Assembly (NCBI GenBank): GCA_018340375.1
Contig: JAFFJZ010000012.1
Location: 5,704,001-5,768,000, forward strand
Length of the DNA: 64,000 nt
From: Gonatopus flavifemur
Taxonomy: Eukaryota > Arthropoda > Insecta > Hymenoptera > Dryinidae
Direction: 5' to 3'
In this document: positions 1 to 11,161 of the stretch, one piece after another
How positions within the stretch are numbered: position 1 is the stretch's first letter
Layout: the number at the start of each line of letters is the position of its first letter
Made by a program: the position numbers and the translations under genes
The notes under the pieces: generated by a model
What the model was told of the DNA's origin: nothing
What the model saw: the letters and a program-made list of their open reading frames with translations, nothing else
The model's database searches: none

Positions 1-435
1 ATCGTTTATCAGTGGGACATCGAAACGCGAGCGATAATCAATAAATTGGACATGTCGAAGCTGGTACCTTGCTCCGAGAGTTTAAAATCCATCAGTATCG
101 AGGAAAATCTTACTACGGAGAAGTGTCAAATCACGGCCCTGGAGGCCGCGATGAATCAATTGTACATCGGCACCACGTGGGGTTGCATCGTCGTCGCGGA
201 GTGCAATTCTCTCAGGCCGATTACCGTCTTTCGGCCCTTCGAGGGCAAGGTTTGTCAAATTATCTCTTTCAAATCCGCGAATAAGAAGAAATTAGTCATG
301 GCGACGGTTGGACAGGGTTACAGAAGTTTGATATCGCGCTATATCGATTTTCCCGTCGATAGTTTGAAAGCGGAAGATCTCAGGCACAGCATGTACGCTT
401 TACTTTGGCAGTCGGAACATTGGTCTGCCGCTTAA
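1..435 (+). CDS. Lrrk: C-terminal end of a probable leucine-rich repeat kinase (LRRK), WD40-type domain, 5' truncated by window
   Basis: The frame is open from base 1 to a TAA at 433-435, giving 144 residues of a protein that starts outside the window. Key segments are a YQWDIETRAI strand, NKLDMSKLVPCSESLKSISI, ITALEAAMNQLYIGTTWG, a SLRPITVFRPFEGKV strand, and a tail ending in ALLWQSEHWSAA. The alternating hydrophobic strands and 'IGTTWGCIVVAE' turn look like beta-propeller blades. From memory, this segment resembles the C-terminal WD40 region of insect LRRK, a large cytosolic LRR-ROC-COR-kinase-WD40 protein acting in membrane trafficking and cytoskeletal control. None of the kinase or ROC domain is in the window, so the name rests on the tail alone. 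Codon use is clearly coding, with many GC-ending codons compared with the AT-rich flank. It could be another WD40 protein. Confidence 0.62.
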   Translation: MVYQWDIETRAIINKLDMSKLVPCSESLKSISIEENLTTEKCQITALEAAMNQLYIGTTWGCIVVAECNSLRPITVFRPFEGKVCQIISFKSANKKKLVMATVGQGYRSLISRYIDFPVDSLKAEDLRHSMYALLWQSEHWSAA

Positions 436-1888
436 TTGTTTTCGATAGTACAAAGAATTCGAATCCAGATTTGCTTACTTATTAACGCGGAAGAAAGAGA
501 TGGGATGAAACAACATTCCATAATTTGTGCGAACGATGAAACCTGGATCTTGTACATTAATGGTGCAACAAGTTGACGAACTGTGATCATGTGATAAATT
601 CTATGCGTCCAAATAACGGTTAGTATATATTATCGGTAAAATATGATATTTAGGAAAACAAAAGATCTCCAATCTTTAGGAATACGTGAATTCTTATAAA
701 TTAGGTGCTCTTTCGAATTTCCACATCACGTTATTTCAAATGAATGTTATAATTATTATCTCTTTTTTTCTTCTCGTAATATAGTTCGAGAGTTTATTTT
801 TTATTATATTTATTTATTTTTTATTTATACGATGTCGATTAGTATCGTAATTGAATGTCTTTTAGCATTTTAAACCGTAAGAGATTATTGTATTCTGTTT
901 TTTAATTCCTCAAATCTCAAGAGTCTCTTTCGTGATCTCTCTTGAGTGAAAAGAATAAGTTAGTTTTCGTATTCCCATGTGACACGAGGAATCGATCAAT
1001 TATGTTTTTTATATTGAAAAAATTGTCGGAATAACAAAATTTGCAGTCGACTTGAAACTTGAAATGGTTTTTCTCCAATTAAAAATGTAGAATCATACAT
1101 TTTGTTTACGATGCTTTGCATTTATCTACGAGTCGACTTCTGGAATAGCATTTTATTTGAGGGAAAATACGTAATGAATTTTTAACAAGATTGCTTTCGT
1201 CTTCGTTCTTCCCTGCTTGAGATAGTCCACGATATCTAATGAGATTCATAAGATTTTGTCAATCAGGGTTGAATATATAATAATCTGGACGGGAGGTTTT
1301 ATGTGATTCGGAGTTATTTCAAATTCCTAGAAAGTATTTTCTATTGAAATTTTTATCATGCATTGTTCTCGTTGTGATAAATTTTTATATTATTTGAAAA
1401 CCTAAAGTGTTGGTTTCCTGTGGTATTTAAAATTTGGTAGAATAATTATATCAAACTTTAGATGAACTCAAATATGAATATATTAAATATATATGTATTA
1501 TAGCGAAGAGCATCTAAATCTCAAAATTAATTTCAATACCATTAGTTTCTCGCTTTTGATGTAAAAAAACGATAGACAAATGAATGTTATTTTAAGGAGG
1601 TTCTCTGTAATTTACAGTTCTCCCTGGCAAAAGGAAACGATAGAAATTGATTGGAAGAGCCAATACCGCATAGAAAGTCGATTCGTTCTCATCTGTTTTT
1701 ATGCGGTTTTTGAGCTTTCCAATCGTTTCCTATCATTTTTTTTCTCTCAGGGCTTATGTTTTTTCCCTACGAGAGCTGGTTGGAACATGGATTACATTAT
1801 CTAAAGTTTTACTGATATCGTTCGAGATATCTTGTAGTCTTTTTATATAAATTAAATATAAACTTTCTTGCCAATCAAATTTGTAGAT
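436..1888. other. 3' UTR and intergenic DNA after the LRRK-like gene
   Basis: AT-rich sequence following the stop codon. The first several hundred bases are probably 3' UTR, but I see no clear AATAAA to place its end. Around 1625-1735 there is a short imperfect inverted repeat (GGAAACGATAG facing CGTTTCCTATC). No other coding signal was seen. Confidence 0.5.
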
Positions 1889-1892
1889 TTAA

Positions 1893-2322
1893 CCCTTAGC
1901 TGCCACACTGGGGTCGATTATGACCAACCGTAACTGTAAACTCACACCAAAGCCAAGCTATGCGTACATATGTCTTGAAAAAGTTTCAGAGAGTACTAAA
2001 ACTATCCCCCCTTTCAATCAAATAATTTCCTTGAAGAAAAATTCATTTTGAATTTGTGAAAAAATTATTTCTGCAGCACACATGCATCGCTTGTTTTCAT
2101 CGATCGATGGATACATTTTCGCTTTTAAATGACATTATCACTGTATCATGAAAAAGAAGTACATGAAACATGGACAATCATGTCACGCTAGGGTGGAGTG
2201 AGATAAAGAAACTCTAAAGTGGCACCAGATCGCGCGGAGAGTTCGAATTATCGAGTCTCTTGATAGTAATTCAAGATTGAATCATGTTGGGGTCAGTCTG
2301 GCCTCAGTGTGGCAGCTAAGGG
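1893..2322. mobile_element. piggyBac-like MITE
   Basis: The element has perfect 18-bp terminal inverted repeats beginning CCCTTAGCTGCCACACTG. It is flanked on both sides by TTAA (1889-1892 and 2323-2326). A TTAA duplication with CCC...GGG ends is the hallmark of the piggyBac superfamily. The 430-bp body has no ORF, so it is non-autonomous. It lies about 1.5 kb beyond the LRRK-like stop codon. Confidence 0.85.
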
Positions 2323-2326
2323 TTAA

Positions 2327-2969
2327 GATGAATCCAATACTTATGAAGACTACACCCAAGATTACAGGGTTTCGTGTCTTAATAATGTACATTTGGACAG
2401 ATTCGTCGATCCAATTAACTCTTGTAGTAAATTTGTTTAAGATTATTTAGTAGACATAATATGCAAGATTGAAAAAATTTGTAGTAATTCCTTGCGCTGA
2501 GGAATTTGAGAAATGTTGTAATTTATTGAAATGTAATTTATTGATAAGGTGAAGCAGCGACAGTCCTGATAGTAAAAGTTTCATCAGTTTCTGTTTCGGA
2601 GTGTAAACTATTGAGCAGATTTTTATGACGTTGAAATCGGTGGACTAAAAGTGGCAGCACAATAGACATGTATTTGACCAATATTATATTTTTCGTTGTT
2701 CAAAAACACAAATAATCAATTTTCTAGCACCTCACAAGGTCTATTCTCTACTCTTTCCTCTCTATCAGTCTTTCTTCCTGGTCGAGTACCTATCTACCGA
2801 TCTGCCACTTTTGGCCTACTACTTTCAGTAATTACGTGAAAACCGTCCGAAAAATATTTCGTTCTCCCTTGAACTCAACGATGAGAATATAATGAATTAG
2901 CCATGAAAAGTGCTACTATCGGGATTACGAATAAGATTAAATTGATAATTTATTTATTACGTTAGGAAA
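2327..2969. other. Intergenic; possible decayed inverted-repeat element
   Basis: An imperfect inverted repeat at about 2636-2660 and 2801-2826 (ACTAAAAGTGGCAG facing CTGCCACTTTTGG) suggests a decayed small element. No target-site duplication is clear. Nothing else was recognised. Confidence 0.3.
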
Positions 2970-4363
2970 CCCGAGCAGAAAAATCTTATGGCAACCCTGA
3001 GGTCCTATGTGGGCCACATCGGGCTGAAATGAGGCCTGCCATATTTGGGTTTGCCAGATATGGCCCTGAGAAAGGCATAATATAGTTGATCCTGACTTAT
3101 AGCGAATTCGGTTGACTGCACTGGAGCGAACTCGGGATATCTCTGTCCTTTGTTATCATCGTTAATAAATCTCTTATTTATTAACGATGATAACAAAGGA
3201 CAGAGATATCCCGAGTTTGCCCCAGTGCAGTTAGCCAAATTCGCCATAACGGAGAAAGCATGGTAAGCTGCGCACGCAACCATAACCTCTTCTGTCTCCA
3301 CAAATTCGTATGAGTTTGGTTGTAGTACCAGTTCACTCAATAAATTAATTGAAATGAATATTCTACAAGTATTGTGGCATCTGTTTACGGTTTTCGCGTG
3401 CTATCAAAAAACATTTTTGATAATTGTTCATGTGTCCGAACTATTAAGTGAATCATGTGTTGAATTATTCATGTGTGAATCATGGATGGTGCAAAAAAGG
3501 AGAGGAAACGCATGTACTCTCGCTTGTACAAAGATTTCGAAAAATTCGTAAACAAAACTCTGGAGATGTGCAAGATCATAAAAGAGATAGATACAAGTTC
3601 TATATCCACGGAGTCTGATTCAATTCTTGAATCTAATATTTATTGCAATCCAATAAACATAGATTATCTCGGATATATTTATACTTGAATTTATTGCCAT
3701 CTTCAACAATGCACAAATGCTGTTGATGATATACCATTATTTTGAGGTTATGTGCTCGCCACCTTTCACATAAATACTAGATTTTGTTTGATAATGAAAT
3801 ATTCGATATCCCAATAAAAAGTCAGGTATTTTTATGAAGTTAGTTGGACAACCTTCATTCTCCATGAATCCTAGAAATTTATAGCACAGAATTTTCGTGA
3901 ACGTACTCTCTACACCTGAAAGAGTGAAAAATCACGTGTTTCACTCCACTAAGTCTCAGAAGTGAGCCAGTCCGCTTCGAGTGGTATTCTCACTCGTTTC
4001 GAGTGAACCTTCACTCTTTTAGAATAAAGAATTGACTCTAGAATTTGAGTGACTGTGAGTTTCTAGCCTCAAACCTTAGAATATCACTCTAAAAGAGTGG
4101 AAATTTTACTCAAAATTTCGACAGGCTCACTTTTGGCTGGCAGGAGAGTGGAATCTCACTCTACAAATTTTAGAGAGTACGTCAGAGGCAAATATGGTAA
4201 TTCCATCTCTGGTCCAAATATGGATAGTCACCTCAGGCTCACATTACACGGCGCGTTAAATCCCTCATCGGGACCATATGTGGATGCCACATCAGGGCCT
4301 GATAGGAAGTCAGGCATTCCACATCAGGTCCTTATGTGGCCCCGATATAAATTTCTGCTCGGG
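2970..4363. mobile_element. 1.4-kb non-autonomous TIR element, CCCGAGCAGAAA ends
   Basis: The left end CCCGAGCAGAAA and right end TTTCTGCTCGGG are perfect inverted repeats. The subterminal sequence is also inverted: GAGGTCCTATGTGGGCCACA on the left and related CCACATCAGGTCC / TATGTGGCCCCGAT on the right. AAA flanks both sides, a possible 3-bp duplication. Inside are a near-perfect hairpin (3099-3247) and a cluster of AGAGTG-rich sequence near 3900-4160. No transposase was seen, and the superfamily is not assigned. Confidence 0.65.
3099..3247. repeat. Long near-perfect hairpin
   Basis: Two arms of about 72 bp (3099-3170 and 3176-3247) are separated by a 5-base loop (CTCTT). The inner ~45 bp of each arm, around GATAACAAAGGACAGAGATA, pair without mismatch. 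The outer parts carry a few differences. It looks like a small foldback insertion within the 2970-4363 element. Confidence 0.8.
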
Positions 4364-4550
4364 AAAGATGATATCATTGTATAGCCTTGGGGAGTACAGG
4401 ATTGTATATTCTTGACGATTGATCTCTATTTTATCATTAGTTAGTATGTATCTATCGTTGATGATTTTAATTATTGATAAAATCTGAATTTTTGAATACT
4501 CTTGCGAAAGTTGAATCGAATTTTAATGATCGAGGCGGTGTTGACTCACA

Positions 4551-4798
4551 CAGTGTCCTCAGATTTGACTCGCAAACGTTGAACACACAGATGCGACTGT
4601 ACATCCGTGTGAAAAAAGGGAGGGTACGGTTGCGCGCGCAACCTAGCATGCTTCCTCTATTGCTCATAGGATATTTGATGGGAGAGCGAAGGAGAAAGCA
4701 TGCTAGGATGCGCGCGCAACCATACCCTCTCTTTTTTCACACGGATGTACAGTCGCATTTGTGTGTTTAACGTTTGCGAGTCAAATCTGAGGACACTG
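4551..4798. mobile_element. hAT-like foldback MITE
   Basis: Long inverted arms start CAGTGTCCTCAGATTTGACT and run for more than 100 bp to a short central spacer near 4660-4690. Differences between arms are only a few bases. An exact 8-bp direct repeat GACTCACA flanks both ends (4543-4550 and 4799-4806). An 8-bp duplication with a CAGTG terminus fits the hAT superfamily. No ORF longer than the palindrome shadows exists, so it is non-autonomous. Confidence 0.88.
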
Positions 4799-4806
4799 GA
4801 CTCACA

Positions 4807-5723
4807 TCGTTTTTCTAGTCATGCCTTCTTGGCCAGTTATAATCATAAAAAAAAAACTAGCTGATGCAAAACAGAATTCTGGCGCTTTTCCAACAGAAGA
4901 CGAATCTTCAGAAGTGCATGGAGGTTTGTATCTCTTCATCATCGATTTGGAATCGATTCCTCCTTTCTTTCTTTGATTTTCCATTTTGGTAAGGATTAGA
5001 AAACAAAAAGCCCACGTCAAAAAAAGTTTTAGAAAAATAGTGGTTCGAGAAGATCATTGTAACTCTTCATTTTTTGATCATTCTTTTATCGTAGACTCGA
5101 CATTGATTGGGAAATTCAACGGAGAGATCAATCTCAGAATCAAAAACATCACCAAATGAGATCAAAATGTGAAAAAAGAAGTGATATTGAATTCTTTTAG
5201 GAAGCAGCTTAATAAGTGTAATGGTTTTAGCATTCTTTTTCTATTTATTTATAGAATATAAATTTCCAACATAACTGTTATCTTTTATATAAAAATATGG
5301 AATTGTGATGAAACGAAAATGTTAAAAATTGATGATTAAATGAATCATGAACATTTTTTTCATTGATATTTGGAGGGTTTGTTTTTCTTTCCTCGTCGAT
5401 CCAACTCCTAATCGTCGTTAAAAGAACGAGGAAATGGAACTGAACCTCGGTGATTTATCGTTTCAGAAAAAATGAAAAATGCTTTCGGGGGATAAAAGAA
5501 ATATTCAAATCCCACGATGTTGGTCCAAATGATGAATGGCAAAGTTTATAGTCGCGCTGCGAGGATTTGAAATGGATGAGACGTAAAAGCAACACGAACG
5601 CAACGCCTTGCTTAAAATGCTAAGTAGATCTCATCAGTTCCTGGAACAAAAACCGGGCAGAAACTACTGGGATTTATTTTCAACAGGGCGTGTCTCATCG
5701 TAGAGATTGAGAAAACACGTTGG
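4807..5723. other. Intergenic, nothing recognised
   Basis: AT-rich DNA with no convincing ORF, inverted repeat or tandem repeat. Confidence 0.5.
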
Positions 5724-6829
5724 GTTATCACTAGAGATAGGAACTTTTATGCTGGGAGCATAAAAGCATCAATTCAGATAATGCGATTTAAGCTTAATAT
5801 TTTTATTATACTGGACAATTTCCCACTCGAAGCAACATACGACAATTTCAGCACATTTGCTGCATAATCATTCAAAAAATCGTGAATTTCAATTCTCAAC
5901 AAATTTTGCTCACAAAACTTGATTGAAAAAAATTTTTTTCTTGGAATTTTGTTGAAAAAATTTGTTTTTAAAATTGAAAAAATCTTCCTTGAAATTTGGA
6001 CTCTGTACCGTGATAACCGAATCAATCAAAATTCATTAATTCAATTCAATATCAAGACCTTTGTTTTAACTTGGATTCAAATTTTTCTCAGGATGAGTGG
6101 AGTATCACAAAAATGGTGGAGTAATACATTAAACTGAAACTCTTTCTGAGTATTCAACAACAAAATTAATTAACATCGGATGAGAATTATAAGTGAAAGA
6201 TGGATTTTTGTCTATGAATTCACCAAAATTTCCCACTGCAAAAGAATCGAGTTGTTTTTATCATTGAAAACAGCGAATCCGAAATACTTGGAGCGATTTG
6301 GGGAACCTTTGGGTGCACCCAATGAACTCAACTATTGAATATTTCATATGATTATGACTGTATGGAATTATATAATATACGTATCTCCAATGAAAGATGA
6401 ATTATCGAGTATTGAATGAGAATGAAAAGAAGTAAAAATAAAAATTCGCATATAATCTGATGGCTACCCATGTGGAAATAGCCAGAGTTGACATGGTGCG
6501 GTACTGGCAAAGTTGTATTAGCCAGACTTCGGCAGAAACAACTGTGCCCATTCAGAATCATTACCAGTTTTCCAACTGGCTCCAAATGTTCGCCGGATTT
6601 CAGACGGTGCTGGCTTACGTGGTCGGACGGTCTTGAGCCAGTATCGAATCGATACTATTCGGAGAATATCCAGAACGTCCAGAAACGGAACCGCGTCAGA
6701 ACCGAATCAGGGTTGGTTGGATGGTGAAATGCGAAAAAAGACGATACGACACCAATATTGATGCAACGTTGTTCTAATACGGAATAGATAGTGGATAGGG
6801 ATCCCACTGATCTTTCCAATAACTTGGTT

Positions 6830-7255
6830 ACTTCGATGGGACAATACTGCGCCAGTATTGTGAGCCAGAGTGAATATTAGCATTCAATATGTTCGATAGA
6901 TGACAATGTGCCAGTATTGATAAGACTCTCGCTGACTATGAAATCGGTAGTCAACTGACGTTAAAATCACGATCTTGGCAATTCGGCTATTGTAGTGAGC
7001 CACAATCGCGCCAGCATTGAGCCAGAATTGTTATGATCATTCAATATGTTTGAAAGACGGCAATGTGTCAGTATTGACAGGACTTTGATTGAATACGGAA
7101 TCGGTGATCAGATGGCATTAAAATCACGATCTTAGCAACTTGGCTGTTGTAACGAGCCGAAGTTGCGCCAGCATTCGGCCAGAGTTGGTATCATCATTTG
7201 ATATGTTCGAGAGAGAACAATGTGCCAGCATTGGTGGAACTTCATTCCACTACGG
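6830..7255. repeat. 157-bp tandem repeat inside copy A
   Basis: Units with the anchor GTGYCAGYATTG recur at 6908, 7065 and 7222, exactly 157 bp apart. Each contains CATTCAATATGTTYGA-like sequence and 'AAAATCACGATCTTRGCAA'. The same 157-bp spacing occurs in copy C. Confidence 0.8.
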
Positions 7256-7280
7256 AATCTATGGTGAATGGTATGACTTC

Positions 7281-10112
7281 ATGAAGTGGAAGCTGTCGGC
7301 CGCAGGGGTTATGTTTTGGCTAGGACTGTACCTGAACAAAACGACCGAACTATTTGGATATTTTCTCCATAAAAACATGCTAAACTGAGATAATGATGAT
7401 ATCTAAAAATATGAATTTGTAGGATTTGAGACGAGGAATTCGGAACTGAAAGATTTTTCACGATACGAGGTCGTTTTCATACGATTTTTTGCAGAGAAAC
7501 GAGGAGTTATATATTGGTTCTAGCGAATTTCATCACCTACTGATGGGACGACGTCCGATTCGGAGGATAAAATGCATCAATTCTTATAGTATTTTTTCCG
7601 AGGAATCCGATGGTATATGATTCATTTTGGTACGCGGCCGTTTTCATGGAGTTTTCGTCGAGAGAAAGGGAGATTTCTGTCAATTTCCACAGAATTTGCA
7701 TGAATTTCGTTATTTAAAGACAAGTCGACGTCCGATTCTTGGGGTAAAATCTATGGATTCTTATGAGGAATTGTCTGCCAAATCCAGTGATATACGGCTC
7801 ATTCCGGTACGCGGCCGTGTTCTTGATTTTTTACGCCAAAAGTCGTTGACTGGTATTTGACGGAATTATCAATACATATGCAAATTCTTCCATCGGCTGC
7901 AGGGTTCTTGTTCGATTGGAAGAATCTGATACATCGATTCTTATAGTAAATTTTCCAAGGAATCCAATGGTGTATAGCTCATTCCGGTACGCGGCCGTTT
8001 TCATGGAGTTTTCGTCGAGAGAAGGGGAGATTTTTGTCAATCTCCACAAAATTTGCATGAATTTCGTTATTTAAAGACAGGTCGACGTCCGATTCTTGGG
8101 GTAAAATCTATGGATTCTTATGAGGAATTGTCTGCAGAATCCAGTGATATACGGCTCATTCCGGTACGCGGCCGTGTTCTTGATTTTTCACGTAACGCGT
8201 TGGCTGGTATGTGACGGAATTATCTATACATGTGCAAATTCTGCCATCGACTGCAGGGTTCTCGTTCAATTGGAAGAATGAGATGCATCAATTCTTATAG
8301 TAAATTTTCCAAGGAATCCAATGGTGTATGGCTCATTCCGGTACGCGGCCGTTTTCATGGAGTTTTCGTCGAGAGAAGGGGAGATTTTTGTCAATTTCCA
8401 CAGAATTTGCATGAATTTCGTTATTTAAAGACAAGTCGACGTCCGATTCTTGGGGTAAAATCTATGGATTCTTATGAGGAATTGTCTGCAGAATCCAGTG
8501 ATATACGGCTTATTCCGGTACGCGGCCGTGTTCTCGATTTTTTACGCCAGCAGTCGTTGACTGGTATTTGACGGAATTATCAATACATATGCAAATTCTT
8601 CCATCGGCTGCAGGGTTCTCGTTCGATTGGAAGAATCTGATACATCGATTCTTATAGTAAATTTTCCAAGGAATCCAATGGTGTATAGCTCATTCCGGTA
8701 CGCGGCCGTTTTCATGGAGTTTTCGTCGAGAGAAGGGGAGATTTTTGTCAATCTCCACAGAACTTGCATGAATTTCGTTATTTAAAAACAAGTCGACGTC
8801 CGATTCTTGGGGTAAAATCTATGAATTCTTATGAGGAATTGTCTGCAGAATCCAGTGATATACGGCTCATTCCGGTACGCGGCCGTGTTCTTGACTTTTC
8901 ACGCCAAAAGTCTCATCAAAATCTATAGATTGTACTCCAAGAATCGGACGTCGACTTGTCTTCAAATAACGAAATTCATGCAAATTCTGTGGAAATTGAC
9001 AAAAATCTCGCCTACTCTCGACGAAAACTCCATGAAAACGGCTGCGTACCGGAATGAGCCATACACCTTTGGATTCCTTGGACAATTTCCTATAAGAATT
9101 GATGCATCCCATCCTTCCAATCGAACGAGAACCCTGCAGCCGATGGAAGAATTTGCATATGTATTGATAATTCCGTCAAATACCAGTCAACGACTGTTGG
9201 CGTGAAAAATCAAGAACACGGCCGCGTACCGGAATGAGCCGTATATCACTGGATTCTGCAGACAATTCCTCATAAGAATCCATAGATTTTACCCCAAGAA
9301 TCGGACGTCGACCTGTCTTTAAATAACGAAATTCATGCAAATTTTGTGGAGATTGACAAAAATCTCCCCTTCTCTCGACGAAAACTCCATGAAAACGGCC
9401 GCGTACCGGAATGAGCTATACACCATTGGATTCCTTGGAAAATTTACTATAAGAATCGATGTATCAGATTCTTCCAATCGAACAAGAACCCTGCAGCCGA
9501 TGGAAGAATTTGCATATGTATTGATAATTCCGTCAAATACCAGTCAACGACTTTTGGCGTAAAAAATCAAGAACACGGCCGCGTACCGGAATGAGCCGTA
9601 TATCACTGGATTTGGCAGACAATTCCTCATAAGAATCCATAGATTTTACCCCAAGAATCGGACGTCGACTTGTCTTTAAATAACGAAATTCATGCAAATT
9701 CTGTGGAAATTGACAGAAATCTCCCTTTCTCTCGACGAAAACTCCATGAAAACGGCCGCGTACCAAAATGAATCATATACCATCGGATTCCTCGGAAAAA
9801 ATACTATAAGAATTGATGCATTTTATCCTCCGAATCGGACGTCGTCCCATCAGTAGGTGATGAAATTCGCTAGAACCAATATATAACTCCTCGTTTCTCT
9901 GCAAAAAATCGTATGAAAACGACCTCGTATCGTGAAAAATCTTTCAGTTCCGAATTCCTCGTCTCAAATCCTACAAATTAATATCTTAAGATATCATCAT
10001 TATCTCATTTTACCATTTTTTTATGGAGAAAATATCCAAATAGTTTGGTCGCTTTGTTCAGGTACAGTCCCAGCCAAAACATAACCCCTGCGGCCGACAG
10101 CTTCCACTTCAT
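7281..10112. mobile_element. Foldback (FB/MULE-like) element with tandem-repeat arms
   Basis: Perfect inverted termini begin ATGAAGTGGAAGCTGTCGGC. An exact 9-bp duplication TATGACTTC flanks it (7272-7280 and 10113-10121). The arms are arrays of ~355-bp units, each made of two ~178-bp halves anchored on GGTACGCGGCCG. About eight anchors lie in the left arm (7629 to 8873). About five inverted anchors lie in the right arm (9039 to 9760). The inversion centre is near 8913. Copy C keeps the unoccupied site, with a single TGTGACTTC. Drosophila FB elements share long tandem-repeat arms and 9-bp duplications; the relationship is an inference. Confidence 0.85.
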
Positions 10113-10160
10113 TATGACTTCAACGGTCCCATTACAATAAATGGCAAATCCAGCGATTCG

Positions 10161-10270
10161 TCGTCAACTCGGAGATCGGCTGATGTGATAGAGACTCAAT
10201 TTCTCACTCGCAGGACCCGGGTTTAATCCTCACTCAGTGAACTTTCAAGAAACCACTTCCAAAGTGCTTT
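10161..10270 (+). repeat. tRNA-derived (SINE-like) segment, copy 1
   Basis: Contains a degenerate A box (CTGATGTGATAGAG) and a B box at about 10219-10229 (GGGTTTAATCC), followed by CACTCAGTGAACTTTC. Related copies lie at 38333-38440 (+) and 43190-43320 (-). It does not fold as a full tRNA by eye. Confidence 0.55.
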
Positions 10271-11161
10271 TCTCCGATGACGATAATGAAAACGATGAAT
10301 CATTTATATTTTCAAAGTTCAAATCTAATGTGTTTTTTTTTATTCGAAATATGATCACTCCTGGTAACTCCGGTTACCGGTACTGTGCCAGTACTGGGTC
10401 GGGTTTGAATTTCTACATAGGATGTCATCATTTCGACCCCTTGTCATTTCTCATCCAGCTCTGGCAAAACAACTGATCCTGTGGCAATGCCAGAGTTTCA
10501 CCACAGCAGATTCACATCAAATATCGCTACCGCCGTGGTGGTAAATGTTATACTGGCCCTTATGTAAAATAGTGTTATCATTTCAACTCCTCTGTCAGTA
10601 CTGGCAATACAACTGGCCCCATAATGGTCACTCTAGATTTGCCAGTACTGGCACATCCGGCCACAGTAGTGAGCCAGTAGCGGCCCGCGTTTCCATTTTC
10701 ACATGGGATAATTATCTATGATGAATATAGCGGTGGAGATGAGTGATAATTTATGTTTTGGTGCATTCTTTTAGTTCCCTTGAAATTGTATTAAAGTGCA
10801 GCCAGCACAAACAAAGGTCATGATTCATTCATGTGAATTTTAGTTTCAGAATATCAGCTTCCAAACTCACTAAAATGATGAAACTTCACATTTCAGTTAT
10901 CAAACTCTGAATTACGTATGTCCAAAGACTGAACATCCATTGTTTATGGGTATTTTGCGTCACATCGACTCACATGAGTTATTCAAAATGAACAGCAAAA
11001 GCATTTGGATAATCGATAAGGAAATATAAATAAATAATTTTGGCAGAAAATATGAGCAGAATTTTGAAAAATAAAGAGCATAACTGTAGCATAAATTACT
11101 GATTTTTGCAAGCATAAATCGCTCTTCAAAAAAGCAGAGAGTTCCTATCTCTAGTTATAAC

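Larger units (their letters stand above)
6467..10707. mobile_element. CCCATGTGG-family element, copy A
   Basis: Ends are CCCATGTGGAAAT (left) and ATTTTCACATGGG (right). From the left the body holds a CCAGTATT/GCCAGAG-rich segment, 157-bp tandem repeats, a foldback insertion (7281-10112), a tRNA-derived segment, and a right part rich in CCAGTACTGG. The same order is seen in copy C (37638-41240), apart from the foldback insertion. No transposase ORF was seen. The superfamily is unknown; flanks suggest a 2-bp target duplication in other copies but are unclear here. Confidence 0.72.
5732..11153. mobile_element. hAT-like element carrying nested insertions
   Basis: The left terminus TAGAGATAGGAAC (5732-5744) and right terminus GTTCCTATCTCTA (11141-11153) are perfect 13-bp inverted repeats. 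Flanking 8-mers GTTATCAC (5724-5731) and GTTATAAC (11154-11161) match at 7 of 8 positions. That duplication length and this TAGAGAT-type terminus fit hAT. After removing the nested 6467-10707 element, about 1.2 kb of its own DNA remains. No transposase frame was recognised in it, so it is non-autonomous or badly decayed. Confidence 0.7.

Noticed and set aside
2636..2826. Imperfect inverted repeat as a defined MITE
   Set aside because: Too many mismatches and no target duplication; mentioned only under the intergenic entry.
4097..4770. ORFs over the 2970-4363 and 4551-4798 elements
   Set aside because: Overlap MITE sequence and mirror themselves in the opposite arm.
7627..9766. Repeated ~75-codon ORFs on both strands (MQILWRLTKISPS..., MVRGRFHGVF...)
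   Set aside because: They recur with the 355-bp unit in both orientations and differ with each unit; they are shadows of the tandem palindrome, not genes.
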